Source: an uncultured Collinsella sp.
GTDB lineage: Bacteria > Actinomycetota > Coriobacteriia > Coriobacteriales > Coriobacteriaceae
Direction: 5' to 3'
Length of the DNA: 28,139 nucleotides
Assembly (NCBI GenBank): GCA_958407465.1
Contig: CATYIV010000029.1
Coordinates: 1-28,139 of the forward strand
Shown: positions 8,253 through 18,309 of the stretch, piece by piece
Position numbering within the stretch: position 1 is the stretch's first letter
How the letters are laid out: each line of letters opens with the position of its first letter
Translations under genes and position numbers: made by a program
The notes under the pieces: model-generated
What the model saw: the letters and a program-made list of their open reading frames with translations, nothing else
Database searches by the model: none
Told to the model about the DNA's origin: nothing

Positions 8253-9758
8253 ATGGAGCGTGCAAGCGGCGTCCTCATGCCCGTCTCATCTCTGCCCGGA
8301 CCATACGGAATCGGCGGCTTTGGCTGGAATGCCTACGACTTCGTCGATTTTCTCGCCTCGTGCAAACAACATTACTGGCAGATTCTGCCCCTTACGACGA
8401 CCAGCTATGGCGATTCGCCTTATCAGTCGTTCTCGGCCCGCGCAGGCAACCCCAACTTTATCGACTTTGCCGAGCTTATCGAGGCAGGGTATCTGGAGCA
8501 GCGCGATATCGATGGCGTGTATCTGGGATCCGACCCCAGCAATGTCGACTACGGTGCTATCTTTGGCGGCCGCCGTCAGATTCTCGACCGCGCCGCCGAG
8601 CGCTTTGCTGCCGACAAGCCGGCCGATTTCGATGACTTTATCCAGGCCAACGAGGACTGGCTCATCCCCTACTGTGAGTTCATGACCGTCAAAGAGGAGT
8701 GCGGTCTCAAGGCGTTTTGGGAGTGGCCCGCGGAGCTCCGCACCCGCGGCGAGGCTTCCGCCAAGGTCTGCGCCGACCATCCGGCGCGTATGCTCTACCA
8801 CCAGATGACGCAGTACTTCTTCGATCGCCAGTGGAGCCGCCTCAAGGCCTATGCCAACGAGCGCGACATTCTCATCATCGGCGACCTGCCCATCTATGTC
8901 TCGCGTGACTCCGTCGAGATGTGGGCGACACCTGAGCTCTTTAAGATCGACGCCGCCGGCAATCCCGTGAGCGTCGCCGGCACGCCGCCCGACCAGTTCT
9001 CGGCCACCGGCCAGTACTGGGGCAACCCCATCTACGACTGGGACGCCATGGAGGCCGACGGCTTCTCCTGGTGGGAGGGCCGCATTCGCGCCGCCCTCGA
9101 CATGTACGACGTCATCCGCCTGGATCACTTCCGCGGCTTCGAGGCCTATTGGGAGGTGCCGTTCTCCTCGCCTGATTCGTCCTACGGTTCGTGGACGCAG
9201 GGTCCCGGCCTCAAGCTCTTCAAGACACTCGAGGAAAAGCTCGGCACGCTGCCCATCATCGCCGAGGACCTGGGCTTCCTCACCCCCGGCGTCATCGATA
9301 TGCGCGACAACTCGGGCTTCCCCGGCATGAAGATCCTGCAGTTTGCCTTTGAGGGCACCAACTCGTACTACCTGCCGCACAACTACATTGCCAACACCGT
9401 CGCCTACGTGGGCACTCACGACAACGAGACGGCACGCGGCTGGTTTGAAGGAACGGCTACCCCGCGTCAGCGCGAGCAGACAGCCCTGTACACCCATCAG
9501 CAGGCCGGCGAACCCATGGCAGATGCACTCAATCGCACCATCGCCGCCAGCGTGAGCGACACGTGCATCTACACCATGCAGGATCTGCTCAACTTGGGCA
9601 ACGAGGCGCGCATCAACACCCCTGCCACGCTGGGCGGCAACTGGACCTGGCGCATGCTCGATGGCGCCATCACCCGCGAGCTCGAGCACAAACTTACCGA
9701 CTGGACCGAGACCTACTTCCGCATCCCGTCGGAAGCCGAAATCGAGCTTCCTCAATAG
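8253..9758 (+). CDS. malQ: 4-alpha-glucanotransferase (amylomaltase)
   Basis: This GH77 enzyme transfers maltosyl and longer alpha-1,4-glucan units between maltodextrins and releases glucose, feeding phosphorylase with longer chains. It is 501 aa, the usual size of the short bacterial type. The GH13/77 catalytic residues are visible: nucleophile Asp291 in VIRLDHFRG, acid/base Glu338 in IIAEDLG, and Asp390 in THDNETARGW. The N-terminus ASGVLMPVSSLPGPYGIG is typical. I chose ATG 8253 since homologues start just here and GGTGAG (8240-8245) lies seven bases upstream; GTG 8241 or TTG 8238 are possible alternatives. glgP follows 128 bases downstream, so the two work together on maltodextrin or glycogen. 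Confidence 0.95.
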   Translation: MERASGVLMPVSSLPGPYGIGGFGWNAYDFVDFLASCKQHYWQILPLTTTSYGDSPYQSFSARAGNPNFIDFAELIEAGYLEQRDIDGVYLGSDPSNVDYGAIFGGRRQILDRAAERFAADKPADFDDFIQANEDWLIPYCEFMTVKEECGLKAFWEWPAELRTRGEASAKVCADHPARMLYHQMTQYFFDRQWSRLKAYANERDILIIGDLPIYVSRDSVEMWATPELFKIDAAGNPVSVAGTPPDQFSATGQYWGNPIYDWDAMEADGFSWWEGRIRAALDMYDVIRLDHFRGFEAYWEVPFSSPDSSYGSWTQGPGLKLFKTLEEKLGTLPIIAEDLGFLTPGVIDMRDNSGFPGMKILQFAFEGTNSYYLPHNYIANTVAYVGTHDNETARGWFEGTATPRQREQTALYTHQQAGEPMADALNRTIAASVSDTCIYTMQDLLNLGNEARINTPATLGGNWTWRMLDGAITRELEHKLTDWTETYFRIPSEAEIELPQ

Positions 9759-9806
9759 GAGCTACCGCGCCCAACCCCTCCCCACCGTGCGGACGCGCTT
9801 GCTTTT

Positions 9807-9846
9807 CCCGCGCGAGGCCACCCCAATCCCCTCGCGCGGGCTTCTT
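9807..9846 (+). terminator. Hairpin between malQ and glgP
   Basis: CCCGCGCGAGG (9807-9817) and CCTCGCGCGGG (9830-9840) form a perfect 11-bp stem with a 12-nt loop, followed by the weak tail CTTCTT. It may end or only weaken transcription, so glgP could be partly co-transcribed with malQ. Confidence 0.65.
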
Positions 9847-9886
9847 ATGAATTGCAGACATGAAACAACCCATCACAGGAGAAAAC

Positions 9887-12154
<2,268 letters not shown>

Positions 12155-12184
12155 TTTCGTTTCCTTTACCCATCCTCTTGAAAG

Positions 12185-12215
12185 CGGAGTCGTGGCAACG
12201 CGGCTCCGTTTTTTT
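12185..12215 (+). terminator. Intrinsic terminator of glgP
   Basis: CGGAGTCG (12185-12192) and CGGCTCCG (12201-12208) form an 8-bp stem with one wobble, followed by seven T (12209-12215), 30 bases after the glgP stop. Confidence 0.93.
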
Positions 12216-12251
12216 GCCCGCGTGTTGCCCGTGGCCCGCCTCGACCAAATC

Positions 12252-12549
12252 GTCTCAATCTGTAACACCCACTCGGCCAAAACGGTCCTACCTGTTACAG
12301 ATCAAGACAAACCGATCCTTTCCCTAGGGTTTATCTCAATCTGTAACATCTAACGTCCGAAATCCGCCCTTACTGTTACAGATTGAGACAAAAGGATAAG
12401 CCGGCTAATACAATCTCGTTCTGTAACAGGTAGCTGCCGAAATCAGCCTCCCGTGTTACAGATCGAGATGAAAGGATAGGCAGCTCGATGCTGTCTCAAT
12501 CTGTAACATCTAGACCCAATTTGGCCCTCCTCCTGTTACAGATTGAGAC
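12252..12549. repeat. Array of four 57-bp palindromic units (eight alternating 16-bp elements)
   Basis: Consensus RTCTCRATCTGTAACA occurs eight times in alternating orientation, at 12252, 12293, 12333, 12374, 12413, 12454, 12493 and 12534. Each pair encloses exactly 25 bases; pairs are separated by 24, 23 and 23 bases, so the elements recur every 39-41 bp. TCTGTAACA is invariant in all eight. In unit 3 both arms change together at positions 1 and 6, keeping the pairing. The 25-base centres are related (CCGAAATC in units 2 and 3) and carry small palindromes, as do the linkers (CCCTAGGG, AGCCGGCT, CAGC with GCTG). No ORF crosses the array convincingly. It is not a CRISPR: orientation alternates and the spacers resemble each other. 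Confidence 0.9.
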
Positions 12550-12573
12550 AAACTGACAGACGAACGGTCCCAA

Positions 12574-12618
12574 CACAAAGAAAGGCTCCCCTCTCGCCCA
12601 GTGGACGGGAGGGGAGCC
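12574..12618 (-). terminator. Intrinsic terminator of the ABC transporter operon
   Basis: GGCTCCCCTC (12584-12593) and GAGGGGAGCC (12609-12618) form a perfect 10-bp stem with a 15-nt loop. On the minus strand it is followed by TTTCTTTGTG. It lies about 70 bases after the ATPase stop. Confidence 0.85.
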
Positions 12619-12688
12619 TTATATGTGACCGCGGCAAAAGGATGGCAATACCGCAGTCGCCCAAAGGGAGGGCCTGGATGCACCGGGC

Positions 12689-13888
<1,200 letters not shown>

Positions 13889-13905
13889 GTCTTTACCTTT
13901 CGATG

Positions 13906-13932
13906 TGCGGCGCCGCGCTGAGGGGCGCCGCA
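13906..13932 (-). repeat. Intra-operon hairpin between permease and ATPase genes
   Basis: TGCGGCGCC (13906-13914) and GGCGCCGCA (13924-13932) are perfect 9-bp arms with a 9-nt loop and no T-run on the minus strand. It looks like a processing or stability element, not a terminator. Confidence 0.6.
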
Positions 13933-13956
13933 GAAACTTGCAAAACAGTTACGGCA

Positions 13957-14796
13957 TCAGCCCTTGACGGCACCTGCCACCACGCCGTCGATGATGTACT
14001 TCTGGCAGAGGATGTACATGATGACGATGGGGATAACGACCATCATGATGCAGGCCATCATGGGGCCGAGCTCGACGTGGCCATAGCCGCCGCGGAAGTA
14101 CTGGATCAAGATAGGAATGGTCTTGTACTTGGTGGAGTCGAGGGTGAGGTAGGGCAGCAGATAGTCGTTCCAGACCCACATGGTCTCGAGAATGCCGACC
14201 GAAAGATAGGTGGGCTTCATGATGGGAAGGACGATCTTAAAGAACACCTGGACCGGGTTGCAGCCGTCGATCATGGCCGCCTCCTCGATCTCGAGCGGGA
14301 TGTTCTTTACAAAGCCGGCGAACATAAAGACCGCCAGGCCCGCGCCAAAGCCCAGATAGATAAAGCAGATGTTGAACGGCGTGTTAAAGCCAATGCGGTC
14401 CGCCAAATTGGACAGCGTGAACATGAGCATCTGGAACGGTACGACCATCGAGAACACGAACAGGTAATAGAAGAAGTTCGAGATCTTGCTGTTGACGCGA
14501 ACCACGTACCAAGCGCACATGGAGCAGCACACCAAGATCAGCACGACCGACGTGACCGTGATGATGAGCGAGTACATAAATGCCGAGGCAAAGCCCTGCT
14601 CGTTAAGGGCGTGCACGTAGTTTGCAAGGCCGTTGAACGTCTCGGGCGTGAGCAGATCGAATGCCGTGGTGGTGCTGATTGCGGTCGCTTTCTTAAAGGA
14701 ATTGAGCGCAATCATAAACACGGGGTAGATCCACGCGAGCGACAGGATCGTAAAGAAAATCGAGAGCGCGCGGTTGATAACCTTATCGCGTTTCAT
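13957..14796 (-). CDS. Carbohydrate ABC transporter permease (MalG-like)
   Basis: This 279-aa inner-membrane protein is one half of the importer channel. Six hydrophobic segments are visible: residues about 10-32 (ALSIFFTILSLAWIYPVFMIAL), then segments from about 74, 105, 138, 182 and 243. The EAA loop that contacts the ATPase reads EIEEAAMIDGCNPVQVFFKIVLPIMKP. Its start overlaps the preceding permease stop by one base (TAATG), so the two are translationally coupled. The substrate is not evident from this subunit. Confidence 0.93.
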   Translation of the reverse strand: MKRDKVINRALSIFFTILSLAWIYPVFMIALNSFKKATAISTTTAFDLLTPETFNGLANYVHALNEQGFASAFMYSLIITVTSVVLILVCCSMCAWYVVRVNSKISNFFYYLFVFSMVVPFQMLMFTLSNLADRIGFNTPFNICFIYLGFGAGLAVFMFAGFVKNIPLEIEEAAMIDGCNPVQVFFKIVLPIMKPTYLSVGILETMWVWNDYLLPYLTLDSTKYKTIPILIQYFRGGYGHVELGPMMACIMMVVIPIVIMYILCQKYIIDGVVAGAVKG

Positions 14797-15650
14797 TACT
14801 GCTGCACCTCCTTGGACCTCGTGGCCTTAAGCTGAATCATGGAGATGGCTACGACCAGGATGCAGAAGATAACCGCCTTGGCCTGACCGATGCCCTGCCA
14901 TGCGATACCGGCACGCGAATAGAACGTGTTGTAGATGTTCAGGGCGAGCATCTCGGTGGAGTGCGCGGGGGCGCCGCCGGTAAGGGCGAGGTTCTGGTCG
15001 AACAGCTTAAAGCCGTTGGTGATGGACAGGAACAGGCAAATGGTGATGGTCGGCATCAGGTTAGGGATCTTAACCTTCCAAAACGTCTGCCATGCCGTGG
15101 CACCGTCGACCTTGGCGGCCTCGATGTAGTCGGACGGAATGGACTGCAGACCAGCGATGTAGATGATCATCATGTAGCCGACCTGCTGCCACAGGGTCAG
15201 GATGATAAGGCCCCAGAAGCCGGCAGCGGAGTTAAGGGCAATGAGCTGGGCGCCCACGTTGGAGAGCAGGCAGTTGATCAGAATCTGCCAGATGTAGCCC
15301 AGCACGATGCCGCCGATCAGGTTAGGCATAAAGAAAATCGTACGGAAGATGTTGGTGCCTTTGAGCGCCTTGCGGGTGAGCGCCTGCGCAATTGCCAGGG
15401 CGATCACGTTGATGAGCACCGTCGACAGGAAGGCAAACGCCACGGTAAAGAAGAACGACGTGGCAAACTGCGGATCGGACAGCGCGCGCACGTAGTTCGC
15501 GATACCGACAAAGTGCGCGTTGTTAATGGTAATAAACTGGCAGAACGAGAGATAGAAGCCCTGGATAAAAGGGATCACGAACCCGATCATAAACGCCAGG
15601 CACGTGGGCAGCATAAAGAGCGGCCACCAGCGCTTGAGTGCTTTGCCCAT
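14796..15650 (-). CDS. Carbohydrate ABC transporter permease (MalF-like)
   Basis: This 284-aa membrane protein is the partner permease. It has a first segment at about residues 10-30 (WPLFMLPTCLAFMIGFVIPF) and five more across the protein. The EAA loop reads DYIEAAKVDGATAWQTFWKVKIPNLMP. GLQSIPSDYIEAA and LKLFDQNLALTGG-like GFKLFDQNLALTGGAP are typical of oligosaccharide permeases of the MsmF/UgpA type. The start at 15650 has AAGGACC upstream on the minus strand. It follows the binding-protein gene with an 87-base gap that contains a very strong hairpin. Confidence 0.93.
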   Translation of the reverse strand: MGKALKRWWPLFMLPTCLAFMIGFVIPFIQGFYLSFCQFITINNAHFVGIANYVRALSDPQFATSFFFTVAFAFLSTVLINVIALAIAQALTRKALKGTNIFRTIFFMPNLIGGIVLGYIWQILINCLLSNVGAQLIALNSAAGFWGLIILTLWQQVGYMMIIYIAGLQSIPSDYIEAAKVDGATAWQTFWKVKIPNLMPTITICLFLSITNGFKLFDQNLALTGGAPAHSTEMLALNIYNTFYSRAGIAWQGIGQAKAVIFCILVVAISMIQLKATRSKEVQQ

Positions 15651-15670
15651 AGAAGGGTCCTTTCAATATG

Positions 15671-15706
15671 CAGGGGGCGGGCAAACCTACGTCTGCCCGC
15701 CCCCTG
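15671..15706 (-). repeat. Strong hairpin between binding-protein and permease genes
   Basis: CAGGGGGCGGGCA (15671-15683) and TGCCCGCCCCCTG (15694-15706) form a perfect 13-bp GC-rich stem with a 10-nt loop. There is no T-run on the minus strand. Such hairpins after malE-type genes often protect the binding-protein message or give partial termination, raising binding protein over permease; that role is inferred here. Confidence 0.75.
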
Positions 15707-15737
15707 TCGCTAATCAGATAGCTTGGGCAGCAACTGC

Positions 15738-17054
15738 TTACTCGGAAGCAGCCTTCTCGGTCTTCCAGCCATCGACGAAGGCGTTCTTGACGCCGTCCCA
15801 CTTGGTGTTGTCGGCAGCGTAGGCGATCAGAGCCTGCTTGAGGTTCTTCTTCCACTCCTCAGAGGGGATGTAGACGAAGTCCCAAGCGACGGTCTTCTTG
15901 CCGTCCTTGGCCATGGCAACGGCCTGCTGCGAGAAGACGTTGGTGGTCTCCTTGGCGCTCTTGAACGGAGCGGTCAGACCCATCTTGTCGGCGATGATGC
16001 TGGTCGGGGTGTCAGCGGTGACGCACCAGTACATGAAGTCCTCGGTGGCCTTCTGAGCATCCTCGGAAGCCTGGGAGCTGACGCACCAGTAGTTCTCGCC
16101 GCCGGAGCACAGGCCCTGGTTCTCCTCGCCGTCAACACCGATGTAAATGGGCATCATGCCAATCTGATCGTCGGTCATGCCGGCCTTGACGAGGTCAGAG
16201 TAGGCCCAAGAGCCGTTCTGGTAGAAGACGGCCTTGCCGGTTGCGAACTCGTTGGTGGCGTCGTCGCCGGTCTTGGAAGCAAGCTGCGAAGGATCGCAGG
16301 TGGAGTCGGTGATGTACAGGTCGAAGATCTGCTTGTAGTTGTCGAGGAACTCACCCTTGATCTCGTCGTCCTCCTGGTTGTGCTCCTTCTCAAACTCGTA
16401 GTAGAGCGGCATGTTGGCAAGGTGGGTGGTGTAGCGCCAGCTGGAGGAGTCGTCCATGCCGGCGGAAGTGAAGGCACCCTCGACACCAAGCTCGTCCTTG
16501 CGGGCCTGGATGTCGTCGGCACAAGCCTTCAGCTTGTCGAAGGAGTTGATGTCCTCGGCCTTGTAGCCAGCCTTCTCGAGCAGCTGCTTGTTGTAGATGA
16601 TGCCGTAGCTCTCCTGGACCCAGTCGATACCCAGATCCTTGCCATCGGACTGCAGAGCCAGGGAGTCGTCAATGAGCTCACCGCGGAGCTTGGTATCGGA
16701 CAGGTCGGCGCAGTAATCCTTCCAGTTCTTAAGACCGGTGGGGCCGTTGACCTGGAACAGGGTCGGAGCGGAGCTCTTGGACATCTCGGACTTGAGCTTC
16801 TCCTCGTAAGTGTTGGAGGCGGCGGTCACGATCTTGACCTCGACGCCCTTCTCCTTCTTATAGGCCTTGGCGATCTCCTTCCACTCCTTGTCGACCTCGG
16901 GCTTGAATTGGAGGAAGTAGACCTCGGCAGCGTCACCAGAAGCAGAGGAGCCGGAGCCGGCAGAACCACCGCAGCCCACGAGACCCAGACCAAGCACCGC
17001 AGCCGCGGAACCAGCAAAGCCCAGGAACTGCCTTCTGCTCATTTCGTTCTTCAT
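15738..17054 (-). CDS. Sugar ABC transporter substrate-binding lipoprotein
   Basis: This is the extracellular binding protein of the importer, 438 aa from the chosen start. The N-terminus has a twin-arginine motif SRRQFLG (6-12) and a lipobox LGLVGCGG with lipidated Cys28, so it is probably a Tat-exported lipoprotein. The mature part matches the family 1 solute-binding fold: early EVYFLQFKPEVDKEWKEIAK, then SAPTLFQVNGPTGL, and FATGKAVFYQNGSWAYSDL. I chose ATG 17054 because AAAGGGTGG lies about seven bases upstream; the in-frame GTG at 17072 would overlap that site. It leads the operon SBP-permease-permease-ATPase. The sugar is unknown; a glucoside or oligosaccharide is likely from the neighbours. 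Confidence 0.93.
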   Translation of the reverse strand: MKNEMSRRQFLGFAGSAAAVLGLGLVGCGGSAGSGSSASGDAAEVYFLQFKPEVDKEWKEIAKAYKKEKGVEVKIVTAASNTYEEKLKSEMSKSSAPTLFQVNGPTGLKNWKDYCADLSDTKLRGELIDDSLALQSDGKDLGIDWVQESYGIIYNKQLLEKAGYKAEDINSFDKLKACADDIQARKDELGVEGAFTSAGMDDSSSWRYTTHLANMPLYYEFEKEHNQEDDEIKGEFLDNYKQIFDLYITDSTCDPSQLASKTGDDATNEFATGKAVFYQNGSWAYSDLVKAGMTDDQIGMMPIYIGVDGEENQGLCSGGENYWCVSSQASEDAQKATEDFMYWCVTADTPTSIIADKMGLTAPFKSAKETTNVFSQQAVAMAKDGKKTVAWDFVYIPSEEWKKNLKQALIAYAADNTKWDGVKNAFVDGWKTEKAASE

Positions 17055-17138
17055 TACAATCCACCCTTTCACACCGTGGCGGCACCCTTTGCCGCCGCCT
17101 TCGGAGATTGGCTCGGGGACTTTGCCCCTTTTGCTGAT

Positions 17139-17236
17139 TTGTACAATACGCTATTTGGCTAGTTGTTTGAACAAGTATTACTAGAGCGGTAGAAAAACAT
17201 CGGTGAACGGTAATTTCAACTTGATACTTGACAAGT
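17139..17236 (-). promoter_or_regulatory. Promoter/operator region of the ABC transporter operon
   Basis: Three short palindromes lie upstream of the binding-protein gene: TTGTACAA (17139-17146), TTGTTTGAACAA (17163-17174) and ACTTGACAAGT (17226-17236). All share TTG...CAA ends, and TTGTTTGAAC differs by one base from the motif near malQ and the PTS gene. No clear -35/-10 pair is seen. GGCGGCA (17078-17084) and TGCCGCC (17090-17096) form a leader hairpin. Confidence 0.4.
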
Positions 17237-17267
17237 TTTGTATAAACAATTATTAGTTATCGAATGC

Positions 17268-17322
17268 AGAGAAAACGCCCGGTCAAGCCGATGTACCGTC
17301 GGTTTGACCGGGCGTTTTCTCT
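17268..17322 (-). terminator. Terminator of the GntR-family gene
   Basis: Arms 17268-17291 and 17299-17322 pair over 24 bases with one wobble, around a 7-nt loop. Both ends are A- or T-rich (AGAGAAAACGCC and GGCGTTTTCTCT), so it can work in both directions and insulates the GntR gene from the ABC operon. Confidence 0.85.
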
Positions 17323-17360
17323 TTGAGGCCATGAGTCTCGTCAGGCTGCGAGCTAGCCGG

Positions 17361-18080
17361 CTATCGCTTGGAATTGACGCGGTAATGGAAGATCTCGGGG
17401 TGTGTGCGAGTGTGCGTCACCTCAAACAAGATGCCATCCGAGGTGTACGACTGACTCTCCATGACGGCAACGCAGTTGTATTTGCCGAGGTCAAGATAGC
17501 TACAGTCCTCATCGTTGGCGAGCTCGACACTCACCGTACGACGGCTCGCCATCACTTTGACACCGCGCTTGTGCTCCAGATAGCCGTAAATAGAATCTGC
17601 CGCGATCTCGGGAGTCAGGCCCTTGGCGATCGACGCCAAAAAATAGCCATGGTCCACTTGGCGCGCGTTGCCGTTGAGGCTTCGGACACGCACTACGCGA
17701 ATCAACTCCTCGCCCACCTTAAAGCCCAGGTGACGAGAGAGTTGCTCGGTGCAAACCAGATGTTCGAAAGACTTAACGTCCGTCGATGCAACGGCATTGT
17801 TGCGCTTTGCAAACTCGCCAAACGACTCAACCTCTTCGAGTGCGCCCAACATGTCGGTTTCGCCCTTAAGCCAAATAACGCGCACGCCCTTGCCGTGTAT
17901 GGGCTGCACAAACATCCCGTCGGCCAGCATACCCAAGGCGCGACGGACGGTATTGCGAGTGCATCCGAACTCCGCGGTCAGCTCGGCTTCGGTTGGCAGC
18001 ATCTCCTGAAACGCATAGGTCCCATTAATGATGCGCGAGCGTATTTCTCGGTAGATTCCTTCGTATATCGCTTTTGGCAT
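17361..18080 (-). CDS. GntR/HutC-family regulator, TreR-like
   Basis: This 239-aa regulator has an N-terminal winged helix (about residues 5-70: EMLPTEAELTAEFGCTRNTVRRAL, then GKGVRVI) and a C-terminal UTRA effector domain (about 90-235). The block DHGYFLASIAKGLTPEIAADSIYGYLE resembles, from memory, the trehalose repressor TreR of Bacillus, whose effector is trehalose 6-phosphate; this is a likeness, not a proven orthology. It is divergent from the PTS EIICB-HAD gene and next to the ABC operon, so one or both are likely targets. Palindromes in the 229-base divergent region could be its operators. A phosphorylated disaccharide is the most likely effector. Confidence 0.9.
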   Translation of the reverse strand: MPKAIYEGIYREIRSRIINGTYAFQEMLPTEAELTAEFGCTRNTVRRALGMLADGMFVQPIHGKGVRVIWLKGETDMLGALEEVESFGEFAKRNNAVASTDVKSFEHLVCTEQLSRHLGFKVGEELIRVVRVRSLNGNARQVDHGYFLASIAKGLTPEIAADSIYGYLEHKRGVKVMASRRTVSVELANDEDCSYLDLGKYNCVAVMESQSYTSDGILFEVTHTRTHPEIFHYRVNSKR

Positions 18081-18134
18081 TGTTTCACCTCTACATTATT
18101 CATTTCCGGCTAGGCACGATAGCATTTCTTAAAG

Positions 18135-18266
18135 TTGTTTAAACCGAATATCGGTAAAGCGACAGGATTTAACCGTTGACGGTTTCTGTCATGCCCAAAT
18201 CGGTTTCGCTCAAAACTGCCGGTACGACAATCGTCTGGTCCTCTACAATGAATCCATTGTTTAAAC
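18135..18266. promoter_or_regulatory. Divergent GntR/PTS regulatory region with candidate operators
   Basis: TTGTTTAAAC occurs at 18135-18144 and 18257-18266. ACCGAATATCGGT (18143-18155) and AACCGTTGACGGTT (18171-18184) are palindromes whose centres are about 28 bp apart. The second TTGTTTAAAC runs into AAACGTTT (18263-18270), which also resembles a LacI-type half site. Which of these binds the adjacent GntR regulator cannot be decided by reading. Confidence 0.5.
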
Positions 18267-18309
18267 GTTTCCCCACGCGCAACGCGCCTCGATATTCGGA
18301 AGGCAGAAC

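Noticed and set aside
12252..12549. CRISPR array
   Set aside because: Repeats alternate in orientation, are only 16 bp, and the sequences between them resemble one another; no cas gene is in the window.
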